Origin: Hirschia maritima DSM 19733
GTDB taxonomy: Bacteria > Pseudomonadota > Alphaproteobacteria > Caulobacterales > Hyphomonadaceae
Length of the DNA stretch: 64,000 nt
Direction: 5' to 3'
NCBI RefSeq assembly: GCF_000378345.1
Contig: NZ_KB899546.1
Coordinates: forward strand, 437,523 to 501,522
In this document: positions 33,458 through 44,236 of the stretch, piece after piece
Layout of the letters: every line of letters starts with the position of its first letter
Position numbering within the stretch: the first letter of the stretch is position 1
Program-made: the position numbers and the translations under genes
Notes under the pieces: model-generated
The model's database searches: none
What the model was told of the DNA's origin: nothing
What the model saw: the letters and a program-made list of their open reading frames with translations, nothing else

Positions 33458-35293
33458 TTAGCCGTTAGCATTTGCCTTGGCTGCACGTTTTCTGTCGTTT
33501 GGATCAAGGTGAACCTTACGCAAACGGATGTTTTCTGGAGTTACTTCCACTAGTTCGTCATCTGCAATGTATGCAAGAGAGCGTTCTAGAGTCATTTGCA
33601 TAGGTGTCGTTAGGCGGATAGCTTCATCTGTACCTGATGCACGCACGTTAGAGAGTTTCTTTCCTTTCAGGACGTTCACTTCAAGGTCGTTGTCACGTGT
33701 GTGCTCACCAATGATCATGCCTTCATACACTTTCACACCAGCACCAATCATCATTGGGCCACGGTCCTCAAGGTTAAAGAGGGCAAACCCAACAGATTCA
33801 CCTGTTCCGTTTGAAATAAGAACCCCAGTGTGGCGGCCTTTGATAGGGCCTTTGTGAGGTGCGTATTCGTGGAAGATCCGGTTCATTGTGGCTGTACCAC
33901 GTGTATCAGACAGCAATTCACCCTGATAACCAATTAGACCTCGAGAAGGGGCGTGGAAAACAAGACGTGTGCGGCCACCACCAGATGGGCGCATTTCGAT
34001 CATGTCAGCTTTACGCTCTTGCATCTTCTGAACAACGATACCCGAGTGCTCATCATCCACATCGATAACAACTTCTTCGATAGGCTCTTGGCGGTTTCCT
34101 GCTTCGTCTTCTTTGTAAACCACCTTCGGACGAGACACACCCAGCTCGAAGCCTTCACGGCGCATTGTTTCAATAAGAACTGAAAGCAAAAGTTCACCGC
34201 GACCAGACACTTCGAATGCTTCTGCATCAGTTGCGCGCTCCACTTTTAGGGCAACATTACCTTCTGCTTCTTTTTCTAGGCGATCCCAGATCATGCGGGA
34301 GGTCACTTTAGAACCTTCAGTTCCGGCCAAAGGTGAGTCATTCACGCGGAATGTCATTGTAATGGTTGGCGGGTCGATTGGTTGGGCTTGGATAGGTTCT
34401 TCAACTGACGGCGCACATAGTGTGTCAGCCACTGTAGCTTTGGCCATACCCGTCAAAGATACGATATCTCCAGCCACACCTTCGTCAATTGGTGATTGTT
34501 CAAGACCACGGAAAGCTAGTACTTTAGATACACGGAATTGCTCAATAAGAGAGCCGTCTCGTGATAGAGCTTTAACCGTTTGGTTTGGTTTCACAGTTCC
34601 AGAAGCGATACGTCCGGTTAGGACGCGTCCAAGGAAGTTGTCAGCTGAAATTGTCGTCGCAAGAAGACGGAAGTCACCTTCTTCTGTTTTTGGCTCTGGC
34701 ACGTGGTCGATAACCATGTCGAAGAGGGCACCCATGTCCTCTGTCGGTTCGTTATAGTCCGTGCTCATCCAACCATTTTTGGCTGATCCATAGAGGATTT
34801 TGAAGTCGAGCTGTTCGTCAGTCGCATCAAGGCTGGCGAAAAGGTCGAATACTTCATCAATCACGCCATCAGGACGACGTTCTGGCTTGTCGATTTTGTT
34901 GATGGCAACGATTGGTTTCAAACCAACTTTAAGTGCTTTGGAAACCACAAATTTAGTTTGTGGCATTGGGCCTTCGGCGGCATCCACAAGAACGATACAA
35001 CCATCCACCATGTGAAGGATACGCTCAACCTCACCACCAAAATCTGCGTGTCCGGGTGTGTCAACGATATTGATGCGTGTGTTTTTCCAAACAACGGATG
35101 TGTTTTTAGCAAGGATGGTAATACCGCGTTCGCGCTCGAGGTCGTTCGAGTCCATCATTCGTTCAGAAGTGGCTTGGTTCTCACGGAAAACACCAGACTG
35201 CTTAAGAAGGCAGTCAACGAGTGTTGTCTTACCGTGGTCAACGTGAGCGATAATAGCGATGTTGCGCATCGAAGTAGTTTGGTCGGCGGTCAT
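33458..35293 (-). CDS. typA: Translational GTPase TypA/BipA
   Basis: A ribosome-binding GTPase of 611 residues from ATG 35293 (GGAAGACG upstream). The G domain shows [15 protein letters not shown] (P-loop, G1), [12 protein letters not shown] (G2 region), [15 protein letters not shown] (G3) and [11 protein letters not shown] (G4). Elongation-factor-like domains II, III and V follow, with the TypA-specific C-terminal domain ending [20 protein letters not shown]. TypA assists 50S assembly and translation under stress such as cold. The open frame to 35371 adds 26 residues unlike the family. It is monocistronic. Confidence 0.96.
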   Translation of the reverse strand: MTADQTTSMRNIAIIAHVDHGKTTLVDCLLKQSGVFRENQATSERMMDSNDLERERGITILAKNTSVVWKNTRINIVDTPGHADFGGEVERILHMVDGCIVLVDAAEGPMPQTKFVVSKALKVGLKPIVAINKIDKPERRPDGVIDEVFDLFASLDATDEQLDFKILYGSAKNGWMSTDYNEPTEDMGALFDMVIDHVPEPKTEEGDFRLLATTISADNFLGRVLTGRIASGTVKPNQTVKALSRDGSLIEQFRVSKVLAFRGLEQSPIDEGVAGDIVSLTGMAKATVADTLCAPSVEEPIQAQPIDPPTITMTFRVNDSPLAGTEGSKVTSRMIWDRLEKEAEGNVALKVERATDAEAFEVSGRGELLLSVLIETMRREGFELGVSRPKVVYKEDEAGNRQEPIEEVVIDVDDEHSGIVVQKMQERKADMIEMRPSGGGRTRLVFHAPSRGLIGYQGELLSDTRGTATMNRIFHEYAPHKGPIKGRHTGVLISNGTGESVGFALFNLEDRGPMMIGAGVKVYEGMIIGEHTRDNDLEVNVLKGKKLSNVRASGTDEAIRLTTPMQMTLERSLAYIADDELVEVTPENIRLRKVHLDPNDRKRAAKANANG

Positions 35294-35477
35294 GTAACGT
35301 CTTCCGGGGAGAATAAAATACTTGGATGTGACGAAACATTTCGCACATCGTTTGCGCGCGACATACAGCAAAGAATCACTTTTGGCGACCCCTGATGTAA
35401 TTTGGAATATTTTTGATGCTTAAAAACACTCGTCTAAGTAGTGAGTGAGAAATTGAGGTGAGGTTATCAACTCAAGG

Positions 35478-35511
35478 AAGAAATTTGGTTAATGTTAAGG
35501 CCTTATTTATT
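35478..35511 (+). promoter_or_regulatory. Conserved upstream element of chemoreceptor 1
   Basis: This 34-base block (AAGAAATTTGGTTAATGTTA, then AGGCCTTATTTATT) is nearly the same as the block at 37355-37388 in front of the tandem paralogue, and both end about 50 bases before the ATG. The shared feature is GTTAA-N2-TTAA followed by CTTATTTATT, which could contain a promoter or regulator site duplicated together with the gene. Confidence 0.5.
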
Positions 35512-35560
35512 AGTAAAATTTAGTTTGGACGAAGTGTGTTGAAAAGAGGCAGCTTCTTCC

Positions 35561-37231
35561 ATGTCGTCGATTAAGTCCCGCATTAATAGTTTAGTTCTGT
35601 TATCAGTCTTTGGACTGTTGTCAGTGGTTGTAACTTTTTCCTGGCAATCTTTTAAGGATGTACAGAAGCAAACGCACGCTCAGCTCGAGTACATCGTTGA
35701 AGCTTCAATTAAAATCTTAGAAATGCAATACGGAAGGGTAATTGCAGGAGAAATTTCGGAGGTTCAGGCTAAGAAAGAGTCTTTGGATGTCCTAGCCGCA
35801 GTGCGTTACCGAAACTCAAATTATGTGTTTGTGTCGGATACAGAACACATTTTGCTGATGCATCCGATTGAAGTGCAATGGAATGGTGCTTTTGTTGGTG
35901 ATTTTCAGGACCCAGAAGGAAATCTTGTATCTCACCAATGGGTTGATGCTGCCCTATCAGGAGAACATGTATTTAAGTATGTGGCTACAGATACAATCAA
36001 TAATGAAGTAAACAATAAGGTAGGATACGCAACCTATTTTGAACCTTGGGATATGGTTGTCGTAACGAGCGCACTCGAGAAAGAGTTAAATGTTGCATTG
36101 GGAAAACTTGCCCTCGAAGCCGTTATCTTTTTAATCGTAATCGGTGGGGTTGTAGGCGGAATAGGGCTAAAAATAGCCTCATCCATAGTTTCGCCACTGA
36201 CTAGCTTAGCTCGCTCAATGGACAAATTGTCTGATGGGGATGTCAATGCTGAGGTTACTGGTATCGATCGGAAAGATGAAATCGGGCCTATGGCAAAAGC
36301 TGTTGTGGCATTTCAAAACAATTTGGTAGAGAGACAGCGTTTAGAAAACAAAACCACTGAAACCGAGCAGATTTTGACGCGGCGACAACGTCGAGTTGAT
36401 CAGCTGATTAGCGCATTCCAAAATGAAGCGAATAATGATTTTCAGGAAATGTCTAAACATGCAAATGAACTTAAGCATTCGTCAGAGAAATTGCTTAAAT
36501 CAGCAGCGGAAACAGACGATAAATCTACGCGCGCGTCTGAGGTTTCCAATGATACATCAACTAATGTTCAGACAGTAGCGGCTGCAGCTGAAGAATTGTC
36601 TGCATCGGTTGCAGAGATCCATGGCAATGTTCAAACTAACTATGATACAATTGTGCAGACTTCTGAAAAATCTAAAACCGCAAATGTACAGGTTCGCGAA
36701 CTAGCGGAAGCTGTTGCTCAGATTAGTGATGTAGTCGATCTAATTGCGGATATTGCCGAGCAGACGAATTTATTGGCGTTAAATGCCACGATTGAAGCGG
36801 CCCGAGCTGGTGACGCTGGTAAAGGGTTTGCTGTGGTTGCGACCGAAGTTAAACAATTGGCAGATCAAACAGCTCGTGCAACCAATCAGATTGGCGGTCA
36901 GATTAATTTGGTTCAAGGGTCGACCGAGCAAACTGTGACATCAATTGAGAACGTGACGAATTCTATGGAGAGGGTTCTTAGTGCGATGCAGGAGATATCT
37001 AGCGCAGTGGAAGAACAGGGGGCTGCCACAAATGAAATCAGCCGCAATGCTTCCTATGCTGCACAAGGAACCCAGGAAGTCGTTGAGAATTCGCGTTCCG
37101 TGACTGAAGTTGCGCAGAGTACAAATTCCTCCGCGATTTCAGTAGAAAGTGTTTCGGATGAGCTTTCTAGAAAAACAGAACAAATGCAAAATCGAGTCGA
37201 TGCGTTTTTAAAAGATGTCGCTGAGGCTTAA
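35561..37231 (+). CDS. Methyl-accepting chemotaxis protein with Cache sensor domain (copy 1)
   Basis: A 556-residue transmembrane chemoreceptor: first membrane helix at about 10-30, a periplasmic single-Cache domain at 31-185 ([40 protein letters not shown]), second helix at 187-208 ([20 protein letters not shown]), HAMP at 209-265 ending [17 protein letters not shown], and a signalling domain with the hairpin tip [20 protein letters not shown]. There is no C-terminal CheR-docking pentapeptide. By family it senses small organic acids. The next gene is a paralogue of identical length with an almost identical signalling domain but a divergent sensor. Confidence 0.94.
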   Translation: MSSIKSRINSLVLLSVFGLLSVVVTFSWQSFKDVQKQTHAQLEYIVEASIKILEMQYGRVIAGEISEVQAKKESLDVLAAVRYRNSNYVFVSDTEHILLMHPIEVQWNGAFVGDFQDPEGNLVSHQWVDAALSGEHVFKYVATDTINNEVNNKVGYATYFEPWDMVVVTSALEKELNVALGKLALEAVIFLIVIGGVVGGIGLKIASSIVSPLTSLARSMDKLSDGDVNAEVTGIDRKDEIGPMAKAVVAFQNNLVERQRLENKTTETEQILTRRQRRVDQLISAFQNEANNDFQEMSKHANELKHSSEKLLKSAAETDDKSTRASEVSNDTSTNVQTVAAAAEELSASVAEIHGNVQTNYDTIVQTSEKSKTANVQVRELAEAVAQISDVVDLIADIAEQTNLLALNATIEAARAGDAGKGFAVVATEVKQLADQTARATNQIGGQINLVQGSTEQTVTSIENVTNSMERVLSAMQEISSAVEEQGAATNEISRNASYAAQGTQEVVENSRSVTEVAQSTNSSAISVESVSDELSRKTEQMQNRVDAFLKDVAEA

Positions 37232-37354
37232 ATTAAGGCTCATGTTTGACAAAGGTTATAGAAATAACTTTGGAAAGAGCTGTTCAAGATAAGCGCAAAT
37301 AAGAAATTTGTTCAAAATCAAACAATCAAAATTAGTTGAAAATGCAACCTAAAT

Positions 37355-37388
37355 AAGAAATTTAGTTAACCTTAAAGGCTTATTTATT
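37355..37388 (+). promoter_or_regulatory. Conserved upstream element of chemoreceptor 2
   Basis: Counterpart of the element at 35478-35511 (AAGAAATTTAGTTAACCTTA, then AAGGCTTATTTATT), 46 bases before the ATG at 37435. A further copy of its first 13 bases (AAATAAGAAATTT) lies at 37297-37309, so the intergenic region holds a direct repeat. Confidence 0.5.
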
Positions 37389-37434
37389 TATTTTTGAATA
37401 TCCTCAAGAAAAGTCATGTTTTGAGGTTAGTGCG

Positions 37435-39105
37435 ATGCTTTCAATAAAATCTAGAATTTTGTCTATCGTGTTATTATCACTTACGACTATTGCTGTGATT
37501 ATCGGGCTGTTATCCTGGCTGAATTACAAGAATGTTGAAAAGCAGACTTTTGATCGTGTGAGGAATGTTGTTGAAGCATCCGTGACGATTATCGATGGAT
37601 ATCACCAAAAATACTTGGCAGGTGAAATGACTGAGAACGCTGCTCGTTCGGCGGCGTTGGAAGTTTTATCCAACATGAAATATGAGAATGACAATTATAT
37701 TTTTGTTTTGGATACCAGCCATCACATAGTCATGCTTCCCATAAGACCTGATTACGTCGGGCAAGATCTTACTGACTTTAAAGATAAGAATGGTTTGTAC
37801 ACTGCAAGAGAGTGGGTTCGGATAGCCAAAGAGGGCGGTGGTATCCTGCGGTATATCTCCAAGACTGCAGTAGATACTCCTTATGTACCGAAAGTGGCGT
37901 ATTCAAAATTATATTCGAATTGGGACTTAGTTGTTCTTTCTTCCATGCATGCTGAGCATTTGAACAAGGAGTTGATTTCTTCTTTCGTCAGAGGTGGCGT
38001 TTTTTTAATTATCGCGGGAGGAGTAGTTGGATTTGTATCATTGAAAGTAGCTCGTTCAGTGATTGAACCTCTGAATAATTTGGCTGGAGAAATGACAAAA
38101 TTGGCATCAGGAAATACTTCCACAAGTATCAAAGGGATGGATCGCAAAGATGAGATAGGGCCCATGGCCAATGCAGTGTTGGCATTTCAAGATAGTATGA
38201 TTGAAAGAGAAAAATTAGAGAACAAAAACAAAGAGACTGAGCAGTTTCTTACAAACCGGCAACACGAAGTTGATCGCTTGATAGATAAATTTCAGGAAGA
38301 AACGCACAAAGATTTTCTGGATATTGCGACACATGCAAACGAGCTTAAAACTTCATCTCAAGAGCTTCGCAAATCTGCCGCTGAAACGGATGATAGATCT
38401 ACACGTGCATCTGAAGTTTCCAATGATACATCAACAAATGTTCAGACAGTAGCGGCGGCAGCTGAAGAATTGTCTGCGTCCGTTTCTGAGATACACGGCA
38501 ATGTACAAACGAACTATGATACAATTGTGCAGACTTCAGAAAAATCTAAAACCGCAAATGTACAGGTTCGTGAACTTGCGGAAGCTGTTGCGCAGATTAG
38601 TGATGTTGTCGATCTAATTGCTGATATCGCCGAGCAGACGAATTTATTGGCGTTAAATGCCACGATCGAAGCGGCCCGTGCTGGTGATGCGGGTAAAGGG
38701 TTTGCTGTAGTTGCAACTGAAGTTAAACAATTGGCCGATCAAACAGCTCGCGCGACCAATGAGATTGGTGGACAGATTAACTTGGTTCAAGGTTCGACCG
38801 AGCAAACTGTGACATCAATCGAGAGCGTAACAAGTTCGATGGACAGCGTGCTCAATGCAATGCATGCAATATCAAGTGCGGTAGAAGAGCAGGGGGCTGC
38901 AACAAATGAAATCAGCCGCAATGCTTCCTACGCTGCAAAAGGAACTCAGGAAGTCGTTGATAACTCTCGATCCGTAACCAAAGTGGCTCAAACTACGAAC
39001 TCATCTGCTATATCAGTTGAGAGTGTGTCAGATGAACTATCTCGTAAAACAGAACAGATGCAGGTTCGTATTGACGGGTTCTTGAAAGAAGTCGCGAATG
39101 CCTAA
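37435..39105 (+). CDS. Methyl-accepting chemotaxis protein with Cache sensor domain (copy 2)
   Basis: Tandem paralogue of the preceding chemoreceptor, also 556 residues and with the same domain order: helix 1 at 10-28, Cache domain at 30-185 ([40 protein letters not shown]), helix 2 near 187-208, HAMP and signalling domain. From about residue 314 to 460 only a few residues differ from copy 1, whereas the sensor domains share perhaps a third of positions. This indicates duplication with diverged ligand specificity and a signalling domain kept identical by conversion or by selection to form mixed arrays. The start has GAGG nine bases upstream. Confidence 0.94.
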   Translation: MLSIKSRILSIVLLSLTTIAVIIGLLSWLNYKNVEKQTFDRVRNVVEASVTIIDGYHQKYLAGEMTENAARSAALEVLSNMKYENDNYIFVLDTSHHIVMLPIRPDYVGQDLTDFKDKNGLYTAREWVRIAKEGGGILRYISKTAVDTPYVPKVAYSKLYSNWDLVVLSSMHAEHLNKELISSFVRGGVFLIIAGGVVGFVSLKVARSVIEPLNNLAGEMTKLASGNTSTSIKGMDRKDEIGPMANAVLAFQDSMIEREKLENKNKETEQFLTNRQHEVDRLIDKFQEETHKDFLDIATHANELKTSSQELRKSAAETDDRSTRASEVSNDTSTNVQTVAAAAEELSASVSEIHGNVQTNYDTIVQTSEKSKTANVQVRELAEAVAQISDVVDLIADIAEQTNLLALNATIEAARAGDAGKGFAVVATEVKQLADQTARATNEIGGQINLVQGSTEQTVTSIESVTSSMDSVLNAMHAISSAVEEQGAATNEISRNASYAAKGTQEVVDNSRSVTKVAQTTNSSAISVESVSDELSRKTEQMQVRIDGFLKEVANA

Positions 39106-39187
39106 ATTTGAAGGTTTAGCTTTTCAAATACATCAGAGTGAAAGACTGTCTTTCACACATAAAATATGAATGGAATTATGTACTCCA

Positions 39188-39222
39188 AAAAAAGTGCCCG
39201 GCATTCTATTCGAATACCGGGC
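39188..39222 (-). terminator. Intrinsic terminator of the PAS chemoreceptor gene
   Basis: GCCCGG (39196-39201) pairs with CCGGGC (39217-39222), with an inner ATTC/GAAT stem after one mismatch. On the minus strand it is followed by ACTTTTTTT, so it mainly terminates the gene at 39266-40756; on the plus strand it may also stop the tandem receptor transcript. Confidence 0.8.
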
Positions 39223-39265
39223 CCCTTCTATTTAATTTGAAACTTCTGTCTGATTCTTATCTAAA

Positions 39266-40756
39266 TTAAGATGCAATTCTTGAAGACGTTGCTCTTACGG
39301 TATTGGTTGCATCTTCGATTTCACGGCTTGTTGCTGCGATATCTTTGATTGAACCGTTGATTGATTCAATACTAGTTGCAACGCCGTGCATTGAATGCGT
39401 GATTTCTGATGTCACACTGGATTGCTCTTCAACTGCAGTTGATACGGCAGAAGCCACATCGTTGATTTCTGCAATCAGGCTACCAATGTTAGAAATTGCA
39501 TCTGCTGCTTGTCCAGATACCAGCTGAACATGAGAGATTTGTGCAGAAATCTCTTCAGTCGCTTTTGCTGATTGATCTGCTAGCCCTTTAACTTCAGATG
39601 CCACAACAGCAAACCCTTTACCAGCGTCACCGGCGCGTGCTGCTTCGATCGTTGCGTTCAATGCTAGAAGATTTGTTTGTTCGGCAATATCGTTGATTAA
39701 ACGGATAACTTCCGAAATCTTACGAGCAGATTCTGTTAGGCCGCCAACAACACTGTTTGTCGCCTCAGCTGTTGCCACGGCTTCTTGAGTAGCGTCAGTT
39801 GCTTTGGAAAGTTGAGAAGCGATTTCACCAGCTGATGCTGACAATTCTTCAGCTCCGGCAGCCATAGCTTGAACAGAAGCAGTTGCTTCTTCAGAAGCAG
39901 CTGCAACGCTAGTTGATTTGGCGGCAGATTCTGCAACATTTTGTGCAATGGTGTTCAAGTCTGTATCGATTTGTTGAGAAGTTGCTCTGCGCTCTAAGCG
40001 TGCAGCGTATTCTGCTGTAATATCAGATGCAAATTTCACAACGCCAGTAACGTTTCCATTTTGATCGAATATTGGATTATAGCTTGCTTGTATCCATATT
40101 TCGCGACCACCTTTGGCAATGCGGCGATACTCGGCTGTTTGGAATTGACCTTGGCGAAGCGTTTCCCAGAAACGTGCATATTCCGCACTGTTCTTTTCCT
40201 CTGGTGCCACGAACATTGAGTGGTGTTGGCCAACAATTTCACCAAGTTGATAGCCGACTGCGCCGGTAAAGTTTTCGTTGGCGGTTACGATTGTGCCATC
40301 TGGTTTGAATTCAATAACGGCTTGCACGCGATTAATAGCGTCAATTTGCGCTTTGGCTTTCGCTTCACTCATTTTGCGTTCAGTAATGTCTGTTGCAAAT
40401 TTGATGACTTTATAAACTTCACCACTGCCGTTTAAGAGTGGATTATATGTAGCTTGAATCCAAATATCTTTGCCGCTTGCGCCTATGCGTCTAAATTCGG
40501 CGGATTTGAATTCGCCTCTAGCAAGCTCATTCCAGAAAGATTTGTATTCAGCAGATTGTTGATCTTCGGGATAGACAAATAGTGAGTGATGCTTTCCTTT
40601 TATGTCGCCCAATCTATAACCGACAGTCTGAAGGAAATTTTCGTTCGCAGTGATGATTTTTCCATTTGGTTCAAACTCAATGACTGCTTGTGAGCGATTT
40701 AACGCATCCACTTTTGCTTGATTGTCTTTGTTTCCAGATTTAGATGCGCCTAGCAT
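39266..40756 (-). CDS. Cytosolic chemoreceptor with two PAS domains
   Basis: A 496-residue methyl-accepting protein without membrane segments. Two tandem PAS domains (about residues 17-130 and 139-252) are clear internal duplicates: [20 protein letters not shown] and [36 protein letters not shown] and [16 protein letters not shown], each ending [10 protein letters not shown] or [10 protein letters not shown] (PAC). The signalling domain follows, with [20 protein letters not shown] at the tip. This resembles Aer/BdlA-type soluble receptors that sense redox, heme or flavin state; the cofactor is not evident. It is convergent with the tandem membrane receptors, making a three-receptor cluster without adjacent che genes. 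Confidence 0.93.
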   Translation of the reverse strand: MLGASKSGNKDNQAKVDALNRSQAVIEFEPNGKIITANENFLQTVGYRLGDIKGKHHSLFVYPEDQQSAEYKSFWNELARGEFKSAEFRRIGASGKDIWIQATYNPLLNGSGEVYKVIKFATDITERKMSEAKAKAQIDAINRVQAVIEFKPDGTIVTANENFTGAVGYQLGEIVGQHHSMFVAPEEKNSAEYARFWETLRQGQFQTAEYRRIAKGGREIWIQASYNPIFDQNGNVTGVVKFASDITAEYAARLERRATSQQIDTDLNTIAQNVAESAAKSTSVAAASEEATASVQAMAAGAEELSASAGEIASQLSKATDATQEAVATAEATNSVVGGLTESARKISEVIRLINDIAEQTNLLALNATIEAARAGDAGKGFAVVASEVKGLADQSAKATEEISAQISHVQLVSGQAADAISNIGSLIAEINDVASAVSTAVEEQSSVTSEITHSMHGVATSIESINGSIKDIAATSREIEDATNTVRATSSRIAS

Positions 40757-40947
40757 TATACGTTACCCTTCAAGCCCTCTAAAGATTGTTCAATTCCAAC
40801 AAAAGTTGAATAAAATTTCTTAAATAGTGATCCAATGTGATGAAGGACTCGTAAAAATTATTTGGTCTATTTCTAAATAAACATGCGTTAAGCTATTTAA
40901 TGTGTAAAAAAATAAGCCAGCTTCGTTAACAATTCCATTAATCTAAT

Positions 40948-42072
40948 TCAATTTTGTGAAGAGATCATATTGCTTAGAATTGTTTCAAGAGATTTTGATT
41001 GATTTTGAAGATTGAACATTTTCTTGGAGTTTGTTTCTCCGTTTTGTCCAAACTTGGTGATTGTTTCTGGCGAACACAAAAGATCTTTTAAGCGCCTAGC
41101 GAAAGCGATATGGTCGTTTTCTTCGACTAGGTAGCCGGTGTTTTTGTCTAGGATACATTCAGGGATGCCAGCATGACGCGTCGCGACAACTGCACATGCA
41201 GAAAGTTGAGCTTCTATACACACCATTGGCAATCCCTCTGCATCACCTGACACTGCTCGTTTTGAAGGGACACAGACAATTGAACTTTTTGCAAAATGCT
41301 CCGGCATGTCTTCAGAGTCTACCCAGCCGGGGAGGTTGGCTTCAATGCCTGCTTTGACGAGATGCTGCGACAGCTCAGGTTTGAGAGGGCCTTCCCCAAG
41401 GAGGCGGACTTCCCATCCTTCCAAATCATCTTTGAGTAAAGTCAGAGCGGATATAAGTGTATCAATTCCCTTTTTTTCCACCCATCGGCCAGCAAACAAA
41501 ATGATTTTCTTTTTCTCAGACTGAGAAAATTTTGTGGGATCCACGCCATTATAGTGCACACGCATTTTGGGTTGCGGGCAACCATGTATGCGTAATTCAT
41601 TCTCTATGAACTTTGATACAGGCAGGATTAGAGATGCTTCATTCCATAGTGATTGTCGGCGACGATTATAAACTCTGAAAAAGCTGTCCTTAGTATTTGA
41701 ATGCTTGGTTGCGTCACCACCATGATATGTGACGACCAAAGGAATGTTGAGGGCTTTTGCCAAGGGCAGGGCATATGCACCCGATTTTCCAAAATGAGCA
41801 TGAATTAGAGCAGGTTTTTTTTGTTCTAATCTGGTGAGAAGTCTTCTGGACACTCTGCCAAATTGTTTAAAGCCCATTTCTCCGAGAAGTCCGTGAGATT
41901 CTCCCAGTTTAATAAATTCACTTCCTTCAGGAGCAGGCCCTCGAATGTCATGGCCAATATATATCGGTTTGAGCCTAGTAAAATGACTGTAGCTTCTTTG
42001 GATAAAGCTTTCAGATGGTGAAAACAGTTTATCTGCGTAGACAAGAATATTGGTAGGCGATTCTGAATTCAC
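40948..42072 (-). CDS. Glycosyltransferase family 4 protein
   Basis: A GT-B fold glycosyltransferase of about 374 residues. The N-terminal acceptor domain includes KPALIHAHFGKSGAYALPLA and PLVVTYHGGDATKHS. The C-terminal GT4 donor domain has ILFAGRWVEKKGIDTLISAL, LLGEGPLKPEL and GDAEGLPMVCIEAQLSACAV, with the E-x7-E type motif (EGLPMVCIE). It probably transfers a hexose to a surface polysaccharide or lipid carrier. No ATG fits the N-terminus. GTG 42072 has AGGAA nine bases upstream and starts just before ILVYADKLFSPSESFI; the frame is open to a TTG at 42165, which lacks a ribosome-binding site. Divergent from the GST gene. Confidence 0.88.
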   Translation of the reverse strand: MNSESPTNILVYADKLFSPSESFIQRSYSHFTRLKPIYIGHDIRGPAPEGSEFIKLGESHGLLGEMGFKQFGRVSRRLLTRLEQKKPALIHAHFGKSGAYALPLAKALNIPLVVTYHGGDATKHSNTKDSFFRVYNRRRQSLWNEASLILPVSKFIENELRIHGCPQPKMRVHYNGVDPTKFSQSEKKKIILFAGRWVEKKGIDTLISALTLLKDDLEGWEVRLLGEGPLKPELSQHLVKAGIEANLPGWVDSEDMPEHFAKSSIVCVPSKRAVSGDAEGLPMVCIEAQLSACAVVATRHAGIPECILDKNTGYLVEENDHIAFARRLKDLLCSPETITKFGQNGETNSKKMFNLQNQSKSLETILSNMISSQN

Positions 42073-42285
42073 GTTTTCATATTCCTGCAGATCGAAATGG
42101 CTTGGATAGTGTGTTCTGTAGATAAAGCGCAATTTGAACAAGGCTGTCCAGCACACTGTTTTCAATATTCTAAGGTAGAAACTGTCGTTTTAAAGCTAAA
42201 ACCGAAGCCGAGACGAGTATAGCGGGTTGCTTTGATGTCCTTGAAAGCGTAGCTTCCGGCTCGATTTTTAGGAGATACATACAAT

Positions 42286-43581
42286 ATGAGCGCGTCCTAT
42301 CGTCTCTTTGGTGCGGAAACATCCGCTTTCTCAATCAAGCTTAGAAGTTACATGCGTTATAAAGGCCTGGAACATGAATGGCTTGTGCGCACGGCGGAGA
42401 ATGAAGAGACACTTCAGGAAGTGGCTCGGTTTTCGACTTTACCTGTTTTGGTGACATCAAATGGTTTTGCGGTGCATGATACAACACCCACCATTGATGC
42501 ATTGGAAGCTGACACACCTTCGCCTGAAGCAACGCCAGATGATGCGGCTTGTGCATTTCTAGCAGTGGTGTTGGAAGATTATGCTGATTTATGGCTGTCA
42601 AAATCCGTGATGCACTATCGTTGGGGCCGTAAAAAGGACCAAAAAGAAGCAGCTGCACGCGCAATTGATGAGTATTTCGTCGAAGAAAAGCCAGACAATC
42701 GTAAAGAATTGATCCAAGATTCAATTGCTAGAATGACTGATTTATTCCCCAGCATGGGTTTGAATAAAGAGGTCGGTAGTATCGTTGAAAAAAGCTTCAA
42801 ACGGTTTGTGAAACTTTTGAATGCACACCTTGAAAAGCACTTATGTATTTTCGGTGGTCGACCTTCCGTTGCTGATTTTGGACTGGCTGCTCAATTAAGC
42901 CAGTTGATGAAAGATCCAACACCGGCAAAGATCATCGAAAAAGAGGGCCCTTTTGTAAAAGCTTGGTGTGAATTCATGGATGACCCCAAAGCTAACGGGC
43001 CGTTTGAGTCTTTCGGAGACTTAAAAGATACTTTGACTCCGATTTTCAAAAAAGAATTGGGTGTCACGTTCTTGCCATGGGCTGCTGCAAACTTAGAAGC
43101 TTCTTTGGCGCGTCAAGACGAAGTCACCGTAACACTCGGCAAGGATGAATTGTCTCATACGCCACTGCGTTCTGCAGCCAGGTCTTTCAAAGATGTTCGT
43201 CGTAAATTTTCAAACCAGTCCGAAGAAGAAGCTTTGTTGGCATTCGTTGAGGAAGTTGGCATTGGTGAATTCTTGCGTCGCCCTGAACGACCCAAAAGGG
43301 ATGGCGATGAAGGTGGTCGTGGTCGTCGGCGTGGTCGCCGCAGACATAATCGACACAAGAAAAACCGTGATGGTGATGAAGTTGCTGTTGCGGCAGTGGG
43401 TGGTGAAATGGTGGCAGAAGCTACTGAGACTAGTGAAAACACTACATCTGCTGAAACTTCAGCGACGGATGTTGCAGAGGTTAAAGTTGAAGTTTCTTCA
43501 TCTAAAAGTGAAGAGCCTAAGGCTGAACCTTCTTCTGAAGTTGTTGAAGCGACACCAGCTAGCGAATCTAAAGAAAATTAG
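42286..43581 (+). CDS. Glutathione S-transferase-like protein with basic and acidic C-terminal tail
   Basis: The 431-residue product starts with a GST N-terminal thioredoxin fold (YRLFGAETSAFSIKLRSYMR at 5-24) and a helical GST C-domain to about 235 (LCIFGGRPSVADFGLAAQLS). After a further helical region to about 340 come an Arg/Gly/Lys-rich block (RPKRDGDEGGRGRRRGRRRH, then NRHKKNRDGDE) and an 85-residue Ala/Glu/Ser/Thr/Val tail without predicted fold. Such basic-then-acidic tails resemble those of RNase E or ribosome-associated proteins and suggest RNA or nucleoid binding (inference). The frame is continuous through both parts. It precedes the rhomboid gene by 25 bases and may share its transcript. 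Confidence 0.8.
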   Translation: MSASYRLFGAETSAFSIKLRSYMRYKGLEHEWLVRTAENEETLQEVARFSTLPVLVTSNGFAVHDTTPTIDALEADTPSPEATPDDAACAFLAVVLEDYADLWLSKSVMHYRWGRKKDQKEAAARAIDEYFVEEKPDNRKELIQDSIARMTDLFPSMGLNKEVGSIVEKSFKRFVKLLNAHLEKHLCIFGGRPSVADFGLAAQLSQLMKDPTPAKIIEKEGPFVKAWCEFMDDPKANGPFESFGDLKDTLTPIFKKELGVTFLPWAAANLEASLARQDEVTVTLGKDELSHTPLRSAARSFKDVRRKFSNQSEEEALLAFVEEVGIGEFLRRPERPKRDGDEGGRGRRRGRRRHNRHKKNRDGDEVAVAAVGGEMVAEATETSENTTSAETSATDVAEVKVEVSSSKSEEPKAEPSSEVVEATPASESKEN

Positions 43582-43606
43582 AAAGTAGCTTAGCTAGGGG
43601 GATGTC

Positions 43607-44236
43607 ATGTTCGAAATTTTGATGGCCGCACCCATTACATTTGCAATCATTATTGCAAATGTTGCGTATTCAATGATCGGTTTTTCAAACAGTAATTTTT
43701 TTGAAGCCAATTATTTGCGTGTGGATGAAATTGTAAATAAGAATCAATGGTATAGGCTTTTGACGTCAGGTTTTTTGCATGTCGGCCCGGGGCATCTGCT
43801 CCTCAACATGCTTACATTGTTCTTTTTCGGCCCCTACCTTGAGTTGAGGTTGTTGGGGCCCACAAATTATTTGCTTGTCTATTTTGCGGCTCTCATTGCT
43901 GGGGGAGCATGGGCGGTGTTGGAGAATTACAAGCGCTTAGACTATTCGGCCGTGGGTGCGTCGGGGGCGGTTTCAGGCATTTTGATTTCGTTTTGCCTGT
44001 TTGAACCATTCTCGATGATTTATTTGTTTATGATTTTGCCGATGCCTGCAATCGTATTTGGGATAGCGTTTATCTCTTATTCAGCGTTTGCATCTGGAAA
44101 TGAAGAATCTAGAATTGGACATGAGGCGCATTTAGGAGGCGCTGTAGCAGGTCTTTTAGTGACAATGCTTCTCTATCCAGGGATAATGACAAAATTGGTG
44201 TCCCAAATTACCGGAATTTTCGCCGGTCTTGGTTAA
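43607..44236 (+). CDS. Rhomboid family intramembrane serine protease
   Basis: A 209-residue, six-helix membrane protease. The conserved features are SGFLHVGPGHLLLNMLTLFF (His/Asn motif of helix 2), the GxSG motif AVGASGAVSGILIS with catalytic Ser119, and the C-terminal HLGGAVAGLLVTM with catalytic His175. It cleaves transmembrane substrates within the membrane; the substrate is unknown. AGGGGG precedes the ATG. It lies 25 bases after the GST-like gene, pointing to an operon. The downstream gap (44237-44379) has only a long-loop inverted repeat, AAGCGATA/TATCGCTT at 44245-44252 and 44287-44294. Confidence 0.92.
   Translation: MFEILMAAPITFAIIIANVAYSMIGFSNSNFFEANYLRVDEIVNKNQWYRLLTSGFLHVGPGHLLLNMLTLFFFGPYLELRLLGPTNYLLVYFAALIAGGAWAVLENYKRLDYSAVGASGAVSGILISFCLFEPFSMIYLFMILPMPAIVFGIAFISYSAFASGNEESRIGHEAHLGGAVAGLLVTMLLYPGIMTKLVSQITGIFAGLG

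Noticed and set aside
35371-35560. CtrA boxes (TTAA-N7-TTAA) before the chemoreceptors
   Set aside because: The TTAA pairs are spaced by two bases only; the motif does not meet the CtrA consensus.
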